This document shows, piece by piece, positions 56,306 through 64,000 of a stretch of DNA of 64,000 nt (the first letter of the stretch is position 1; the number at the start of each line of letters is the position of its first letter). The DNA is from Xiphias gladius. Taxonomy: Eukaryota > Chordata > Actinopteri > Istiophoriformes > Xiphiidae. The position numbers and the translations under genes are program-made. The DNA is taken from the NCBI RefSeq assembly GCF_016859285.1, contig NC_053402.1, forward strand, positions 22,329,056 through 22,393,055, given 5' to 3'. The notes under the pieces were generated by a model, which made no database searches, was not told the origin of the DNA, and worked only from the letters and a program-made list of their open reading frames with translations.

Positions 56306-57784
56306 GGGTTCAAAAAAATTCAGAAATGAAAATTCAAGTACCTGATATTTACAGATCTACATATATACTGCATTTATCCAAATTGCTCAAATCTAAGTCA
56401 CGTCAAAAAAAATCTGGTCCCTCAAACTGGCCTGGCCAAAGTCAGGCTCTAAAAATTCAACGTATGACACTCACACCGGGACATCTGGGGCACCAAGCAC
56501 AGGCCTGAAGGTATCAATCAGATTTATGAGATTAAAATCTTTATGGCCCACATTTGCTTCCGTAGTTTCACCTCCCCATAATCAACCGGAAAAAAAAAAA
56601 GGACAGGGCTGGTTGGAACAAACGTACGCTTTGCAACAGATACTTAATTCTTTTACTTAACTAAGCGTCTGAATGCACAACTTTTACTTGTTGCGGGGTA
56701 TTTCACAGTGTCTGCCTACGTATCCCATACCATTTGAACCACATTATATCCAAAGATACAAGAAATCTGTAGGGCAGCTGGTCTCGACAGCACAAGTGCC
56801 TCAGGCTTCTGAGAAATCTTGAAAGCAACGATAGGGCTTGTGATGTTGGAGCTTTCCAGGGTCCGAAAGGATCCAGCTCATCTGCATGGCTGCGTAGGAT
56901 CGGCTGGCCTGCAGTGCTCCTCCAGTCCTATGCATTCTCCGTATTAACATCCGTGTTTAGCAGCGCGCTGATAAAATGCAGCGACCTTCACGGTGACCTC
57001 CCAGCATGCACTGTGCCTTCCCTGGGATCGGGATGCAGTTTTCTCTGCCAACGTGCCCCTGGGTTTGGCTGACCATGCTCTACCTCGGAAGAAAAGGCTG
57101 AAGTCCCTGCAGATTTTTCATGCCAGGATGCACTCTGTTCTCCTGCATAATATTGAGTGTGTCAGTGGTCACAACGTGTACGTATGAAGCCGTGTCCCCG
57201 AGCAGCATGTTGCCCGCAGTGAGGGCCGACGATGGGGACTGTTGGAGGAAGACGGGGCAATAACTGCGCCCCAGGGCCGTGAAGCTGCTTCTATCGGAGA
57301 GGCTGCCTATTTTAAAGTCAGTCCTTTCCCCACCACATTCCGGAGGTTTCACATCTTCACTTTCCGTCTTTTTACGGATCGGCTGAGCCCCTGTCAGAGT
57401 TTTGGATCCTGCCTGGAGGGATGTTTATGCACAGCAGCATCTTGGATGGGGGGGGGGCAAACAGACTGACGGGCTGACAGATAGACAGGGACCGCTCTCT
57501 GCTGTGGATGGGTTAGTGCAGAAAAAAGGGACAGGTCCATGATACACCATGTTTAGTAGAGCTGCATGGGGCGAGACAAATACATTGATTTGTTGATATA
57601 TTGAGCCGATGTTGACCTTCTATTTAACATTAGCTGTTGGCTAATAATGTCAGCCACCTCTGACATATTGAAGGTTTCTTACTGATCAGAGATTTGCCCA
57701 AGCTCACACAAAAACCTCTATTGAAATGTGATTTTTGTTTTTGTTTTTGTTTTGTTCATTCTACCTGTTCCAGCAGCACATGAT

Positions 57785-58250
57785 GAATTAAATGCTGAAA
57801 TAAATGAAAGATAATGCAAATTAAAGGCTAAAAAAAAAAAAGCCTTCAAAAACTTAAACTAGGGTCCAACTTTGGTCTTGTGGAGGGCGATAATTTGTAC
57901 ACATTTGGCAGAACCATGAATTGCAGTTGTGGTGTTATCAGCATTTTCTCAAACTGAAGAAAAACAACTGTGATATTCGACATACGGTGATTATCTTAAC
58001 CTGGGGGAACTCATCATAGCACCCTGGCAAACTACAGCTTTAGCTTTTATATAAATAAATGAAGGTTTGTGCCAATTTAGGGCTAAACAATTAAAAAAAA
58101 AAAAAAAAAAAAAAAGCTTTCTGAAAACTTGATTTGGGGTCCAGCTTTAGTCTTTCTGCCCTTGATTATTTGTGCATATTTGGTTGAAGGCTGATTTGCC
58201 ATTTTCATCACGTCATCATCTTCTAAAACCAACGGTGGTACTATGTACTG
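57785..58250 (+). repeat. Diverged local direct duplication
   Basis: Around 57800-57930 and 58050-58180 the same order of words occurs: AAATAAATGAA, an A-run before AGCCTT/AGCTTT, AAAACTT, GGGTCCAxCTTT, GTCTT, ATTTGTxCAxATTTGG. Spacing is about 280 bases. The two A-runs (12 and 22 long) suggest two insertions of one poly(A)-bearing element. Confidence 0.5.
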
Positions 58251-61009
58251 TACATCTTTTACAACTTGACAGGGGAGTATCAGGGAGGCCCGGCGAATGG
58301 AGATTATGCCAGCCAGGGTGACATTATTCTAACAGAGGGCTGTTGGGATATCTACAGTCCTGGGAGAGAAAGCCGTGGTGACTCTCTTGTGTGGTGAAAC
58401 GCTGTCAATCTCCGGCTGCTGGAAAACAACGACCCCGTCCAAATGAAAGCTTTGACCTCCGTGCTAATAGCCAACGACAGCGGCGACCTCGGCGGCGTCT
58501 TGTGTTTCTGAAGCTCTCGCCTCGGCCCACATGAAAGGATGCTCTCAGGAGCCCTGTGATTAGTCCTGAGGTCGCCGTTTTGATTTGGGTCGAGGTCACG
58601 ATCACAGAGAGCGGCGGATCTTCTGTTTCTTCCCCCGCGACTCCCAACATTAATGTGACACCCAGTTAAGGACAGTTTCTGGAGCTGCTACCCATCTCTG
58701 TCCTGTCTTTGGCAGTGAAGGCAAGTAACACAATACAATTATCATGTTTTATCATGTTTTCTGGGGCTGAATCTTGGATGAAAGTAGAGCTGTTGTGAAT
58801 CATTTTCATTGTAACTGACTGTTTTCCATTCCCCTCCGATAATAGCTAATAGCTAAGCAACCATTACTTTGCACGGCAGGTCTGTCACGCTTTAGATTTT
58901 TGCACATGCCACTCTAATAGTAGGTTTTATCCTTTCCGAAACCAGAAATACAAGACAAAAAGCGAAATAGATGAATTAAACTATGTGTTTATGTGCTCTA
59001 ATGTAACCTTCAAATGTTAGCATGTCCGGCTAACTAGCTTACATGAGTAGTAGTGTTTCTTGAAAAGACAAGTCATGTCATTAGCTGACTGACAAATCTG
59101 CTGTAAGGGAGCTAAGATGCAAATACGTTATATCAGAGTTTAAAGTCACGTTAGTGGCTGTGCCCTACCCCCTTAACTTGCGTTCGCTAGAGATAAGTTA
59201 GCCAGGCTTATGAATTATTCCTCGTCCTCTAATCTTTTTCTAAGTGAAACTACAGTTTCAAAATACAACTATAAATCTTCTCCGAGGATGTTTTTTCTGT
59301 TGGAAACATCCAAACCACTACACTAAAATTAACTCTTCAATTACAATTTAAAAAAAAATACTGTAATATAATACTACAAATGCATGTTTAAGATCCTTTT
59401 CAGGGTTCTTGCTTTAAAAAAAAGTCAGCTGGAAACCTTAAAAAAAAAAAATCAACCAAGAGACCAAGTTTTGGGTCAAATTGCAAAGTTTTAGCGTTAG
59501 CATCAGCTTAAGGTGGCTAGCTACAGCCAGCAAAAGTCGCACTTTCAGCTGGCAAAATTCACAGTCACTGGCTAGAAATGAATAGCCTGCTTTTGTTGAA
59601 TAGTGGATTAAATCCAAGCACAGTTGTTTAAAAAAAAAGACTGATCTTGAAAGATAAACCTGCCACTGTTATTACTGTAAACTGAATATGATCCATGCTA
59701 GAACAGATCGTTTTACAAGCATTAACAAAAGAGTTAGACTTCACTGAATTTACACAAATTTTTACCTACAGAACCAAGTTTGTCTACATTTTCATCATAA
59801 CTAAAATCTCAGTGAGGTATAAGTATAGTGTAAATCACTAAGTTGAACCAAACTAATGTAGGTCCTGTTCGAACGAAACAAAAACTCTGATTTCTGTTGA
59901 TATTGGCTGGTGGCTCTTTGGCTCATGATGACTGGCACTTTTCTGTTTACCGCCGCTGTCACCGGTTGTTTTCCTGTCAGTAGCCGAAACGAGAACAGGC
60001 ACAAAAGTTTACTTTTCCCCAGACGGAGGGAAATCTCATCTACTTTGATTTTATTGCGCAAGAGCGCTGAGTATTGAGACTCTTCGGTTTCTCCAATCCC
60101 TCGTTTACACATGTTGGAAGAAGCGATGTGATTAGTAATGATTCACATATTCATGTTGACAATGACTGAGTTACGCTTGCTGCATTTTGATTTTTTTTTC
60201 CTCTCCAGGTCAGTATGAGGGCATGCGTCCATAGGCCTTGTCTTGCTCTGCCCGGCCTGTTGGTGGCTGCACCGGGACGAGAGTCGTAGTAATGTGGGAT
60301 GGAGGCCTGGTTAGCCCCGCCTGGCCCCCGCTGTGCTGCCAGCGTGCGTGCCAACCTGCTCACAGAGACACAGGCAGAAAGCAGATACTGTGTGTACCGT
60401 ATTGATTGGCAGGCTGGTGTCCAAGCGCTGGCACTCTTCAAACAGCTTAATGAGGCTCAACATCCATGCAGGCCCATGGCTGCTGGGGTTTCTACAGCAT
60501 CCAACCCCCAACCCCCCCCCAGCGCCACGGTGGCTTCACTCGTGCAACCGAATGGTAACTAATCTGAATATTTAGAGGCATCTGAGCAGATTCGTATCAA
60601 ATCTGAGGATGCGGCAGATCGGTTTCATACACTGCAACTGAAACTCAGACTGACTGGCAGTTGCTTTAATTTCCCCGGAGCATCAGAAAACAAACACACA
60701 CAAAGGAAACGATCCGCTAAACTCTAAGCTACAAAAAAGTCCCTCCATTTCATATTTATCTTTAAGTATGGAGTCAAATCTAAGTCAGAATCTTTATAGA
60801 AATATTGCTTATTGAAATTACTTGCTTATTCAAGCCATATTTCTGAGGACAAAAGTAACTAAAAGGTATATGTAACTAATTATGTGACTTCTATACGAGT
60901 GATGATTTAGTTTGGTCTTATTAAAAAGGGTGGATACAAAGAAGTATTTTATATTTTGTGATTAATTTAGATTCTATTGTAAAGATCTGTTTTCCCTTTG
61001 ACATTAAAA

Positions 61010-61510
61010 GGGCCTTTTTCTGCGCTTGTACCCCTCTACACTTCAGAGGGAAAATAGATACTCGTTACCTTTAAGATTAAGATTTTACTCAGTAATATAT
61101 GCCAATATGCTAAAACACAATGTATTTTCAAAGATTAAGTCAGTTATTCCCAACCTTTTTTTTTTTAGCTTTTGATTCATTACAAAAAAAAAAAAGTTGT
61201 GGCCCCTTTGTCTTGTTCAAGAAGTCTCTGAGTAGAGAGGTCAATTTACCCAATATTTCAAAAAAAAGCAAAGATAACAGAAAAACATGCAATATAAACT
61301 TGTGCGTCAGAACTTAAAGTAGTTAAAACTAGCTCTATTTCAAGCAGCTACAACAGTAAATGCTGCTAAAACATTGAAGAATACGCATATGTCAATAAAA
61401 GGCCATTTTCCTGCAGAACGAGTTTTACGTTTACCTGATGATACTCTTGTTCTTCTACTTCGGTAGGATTTTGAAAGCAGGACTTTCAATCATAATGGAG
61501 TCCATTGTTT
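61010..61510 (-). repeat. interspersed repeat, family D copy (inverted relative to the next)
   Basis: Marks are CTCTACACTTCAGAGGGAAA, AGTAGTTAAAACTAGCTC, CAGCTACAACAGTAAATGCTG and TTGAAAGCAGGACTTTCAAT. Same family as 9895-10440, in reverse orientation. Confidence 0.5.
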
Positions 61511-61689
61511 AGGGAAATACATTTAAGAGATCTCAAAGATAGCGCAACCTTGTCTTTAACAGCCACAACCTGACGCTCACACACGTCCCAGTGCGTAGGT
61601 CACAATAAAACCGTATTAAATACAAGCAGTCCATGCTGAGGAGTATACGCAAGACAAGAACATGAGGGCGTTAGGGTGGTAAGTTATGC

Positions 61690-62130
61690 TAAATCCAGAG
61701 CACAACATACTAATTCAAATCGTTCACGTAAGTAAAAGTAGCAATACCAAGCCATAAAAGTACTCCATTACAAATCATGCATTCAAAATGTAGTACAGAA
61801 GTATAAAGTATAGAGATATAGTGATAAAATGTACCTATAGTATCAAAAGTAAAAGTATTCCTTATGCAGAATATTCCCAGCCAGAGTCTTATGATCATAT
61901 TATTGGATCCTTACAGTTCATGTATATAAGTGGAACCAAACGGTGCAGTAGGTCAAGCTGGAGCTAATTTGAACTATCCCGTATACAGCCGGGTGCTTTC
62001 TAAAGCGTCACATTTTACAAACTGATCCTTTGTTTCGTATTTGAAATCCTCATCTGAACAGTAGCTAGTAGCTAGTAACTGCAGCTGTCTGATAAATGCA
62101 GTGGAGCGAAAAGTAAAAATATAACGTAGT
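61690..62130 (+). repeat. interspersed repeat, family D copy
   Basis: Marks are AAAAGTACTCCATTACAAAT, GCATTCAAAATGTAGTACAG, GTCAAGCTGGAGCTAATTTG and CGTAGTGGAGTAGAAGTGCA. With 61010-61510 it forms a head-to-head pair separated by about 180 bases. Confidence 0.55.
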
Positions 62131-62264
62131 GGAGTAGAAGTGCACGGTCCCCCCACTGACACAGCACACAGGCACTGTACATGTCAGCGTACATGTGATT
62201 TAACACGCACGCTGTCCTCTTTACAAAGGCGTCGTCTCTTTGCATCGTCTCTCCATCCTCTCTC

Positions 62265-62286
62265 GCTCTCTCTCTCTCTCTCTCTC
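62265..62286 (+). repeat. (CT)n microsatellite
   Basis: About eleven CT units in the cacng2 intron. Confidence 0.9.
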
Positions 62287-62899
62287 GTTTTCATTGACAG
62301 GACTGAGAGGAAATTAGCATTGGCTCTTAATCAGCCTCCCCCAGCCCCGAATGTGCTGATGTGCAGGACGGGGTCATGCTAATCAGGTGCCTCGGCTCCC
62401 AGGCACATTGATTTAATACTACAAACGCTTATTAATCCCCTCTACACCTCCTCCGCCTCCTCCTCCTCTCCCTTGTCTTTCTCAATACTGAGCCCTTGCA
62501 CCGCCCTCGTCCTGACCAAGAGGCCTGTTGCCACGTCAACCCCGGCATCAAACATCCACAAAAGGGCGTAGAAAAAGATGGTTGCGGCAGACACTGATGG
62601 TGTTAAAATACACGGTGTGAAACAACCAGTGTTAAGAAGGGGAAATTAGCTTTGGTGGCTAAATTGGAAATTTGCAAGAATGCTTACACAGCTCTCGGCC
62701 TGTATCTAAAAGCTTATGTGTCTTGACAGCACACCTTGCAGGCAGAATGCAATTTGACTTGAACTGATTAGAAAATGAATGCGGGTTTCACTCGCTGGCC
62801 TTTATGAACTGGCACGCGAGTAAAAGCTGAGATGTTCGGATGTGGCATATCAGAAGCCTCTGGGGATCCGTTACCGGGTTATTTTGTGTCGCACTGTTT

Positions 62900-63215
62900 A
62901 CCTGAAAAGACTAACTGATGAATTGATTAGTCATTCAACAGATTTTGATAATCCATTGAACATTTAAGTATTTTGTTGTTTCTTCTGTGGAAACATTTGC
63001 CGGTTTTCTTAGTCCCATGTGATAGTACATTGAATATTTTTGGATTCTGGATTGTCCGACGGACCAAACAAGCAATCTGAAGACGTCCCCTTGGTCCCTG
63101 GAGAACTGGGTGGCCATGTTTCACTATTTTCACATTGAACAGACTAAACAACTAATGGAGAAAAGCACTTACAGGTTCATTGATGATGTAAATAAGGGTT
63201 TGTTGCATCCTTAGT
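62900..63215 (-). repeat. interspersed repeat, family A copy 7
   Basis: Minus-strand copy: GAATTGATTAGTCATTCAAC, GTATTTTGTTGTTTCTTCTG, CAATCTGAAGACGTCCCC and CATGTTTCACTATTTTCAC follow in reverse order of the copies at 26895 and 29200. Confidence 0.6.
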
Positions 63216-63930
63216 TGAGAAGAAGAGAGTAAATATCATCCAATGTATCTGCAAAAACTGTTTTAAACTAAAAAAGCTTTAGCCTCGTGGCGGAGACAGT
63301 AACTTCTACGCAAGTTCATATTTTTCTAATGGGGTCTATCCGCTCAGCGTTTGCGACACTCTGGGCCATTTCATGTCCCGCGTTCCCCTAAAAAATAAAG
63401 ACCCTCTCCAGCATAAATATAATGTGTATTTGGTTAGTAAACTTCGTCCTGAACAGGAACGATCAAAAGCATCACAGAACATAAAGGCCATAAAAAAGCC
63501 CCTATAAAGCACCAGCTCACATTTGATCAAGTCTAACTTAATATTCACATTCCCCCCAGAGGGTTACCGGTCGCCGTAATCGTTGCAAAGAGATGCCTAC
63601 TTAAAGGGATTTCATTGGAATGGGATACAAAATCCACAGCCCGTCGGTGAAAGCTGAGCCGATGCAGTCTGAGTTAGTCAAATAAGGCAGGTGTCTTCAG
63701 AACTCACAGTCTTTTTAGTAGGAAATTCTCTCTTTGTGATTCAGCGGAGAGCGTTTGCTCTAAGAGAGGGGTAGCAACTCAAAATAGGAATTTTGCATTC
63801 AAATAACTGCGACTTTGGAAGATATCCACTGGAGTCAGACCTCAGGTTTGCTCCTGTTAAATCATCATTCCGCAGAGCGAGCACCGTGGATTTCGTCCCC
63901 CGTCGCTTCCGCTGAAATTGCTCTAAGAGG

Positions 63931-63933
<3 letters not shown>

Positions 63934-63962
<29 letters not shown>
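63934..63962 (+). repeat. (CT)n microsatellite
   Basis: About 14 CT units near the window end. Confidence 0.9.
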
Positions 63963-63967
<5 letters not shown>

Positions 63968-64000
63968 GCTAGTGAGCGGAGGAGAAACTGTTCCAGCAAA

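Overview
This window looks like nuclear DNA of a teleost fish, most likely a percomorph. Genes are split by short GT-AG introns, single-copy genes are separated by AT-rich DNA, and many fish-type interspersed repeats and (CA)n microsatellites are present. No bacterial, organellar or viral gene organisation was seen.

Layout, left to right. (1) rundc1 on the minus strand: four coding exons between 2125 and 6915, with a long 3' UTR towards 400. (2) grn (progranulin) on the minus strand: coding exons from 22150 down to 9712, with a non-coding first exon ending at 22886. I count about 15 granulin domains. The middle of the gene is a young tandem array of eight exon-intron units of about 356 bp (13328-16055). 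(3) slc25a39 on the plus strand: eleven coding exons, 26700-32849, encoding a 358-aa mitochondrial carrier and divergent from grn. (4) rpl3 on the plus strand: nine coding exons, 34656-38171, exactly 403 codons, with box C/D snoRNAs SNORD43 and SNORD83 in its introns. (5) About 12 kb without a recognisable gene (38.3-50.4 kb), holding a degenerate minisatellite, microsatellites and a GC-rich hairpin. (6) The last two coding exons of cacng2 (stargazin) on the minus strand, 50987-52967. The rest of the window lies upstream of them, inside a cacng2 intron.

The genes are housekeeping or neuronal and do not form a pathway. grn next to slc25a39 matches the human 17q21 neighbourhood, where rundc1 also lies. 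rpl3 and cacng2 correspond to human 22q12-q13, so the window spans a synteny join between 32.8 and 34.6 kb.

The most interesting observations are in grn. The exon array shows a 712-bp higher-order period. One array exon (14040-14275) has a one-base deletion that breaks the frame, yet the same spot carries a consensus 5' splice site that would restore the frame by exon truncation. The second granulin domain has lost exactly two cysteines, which are expected to be disulfide partners. Several splice junctions of grn and slc25a39 abut (TG)n tracts. All exon boundaries were read by eye from splice consensus and phase, and every interior phase agrees except at the frameshifted exon.
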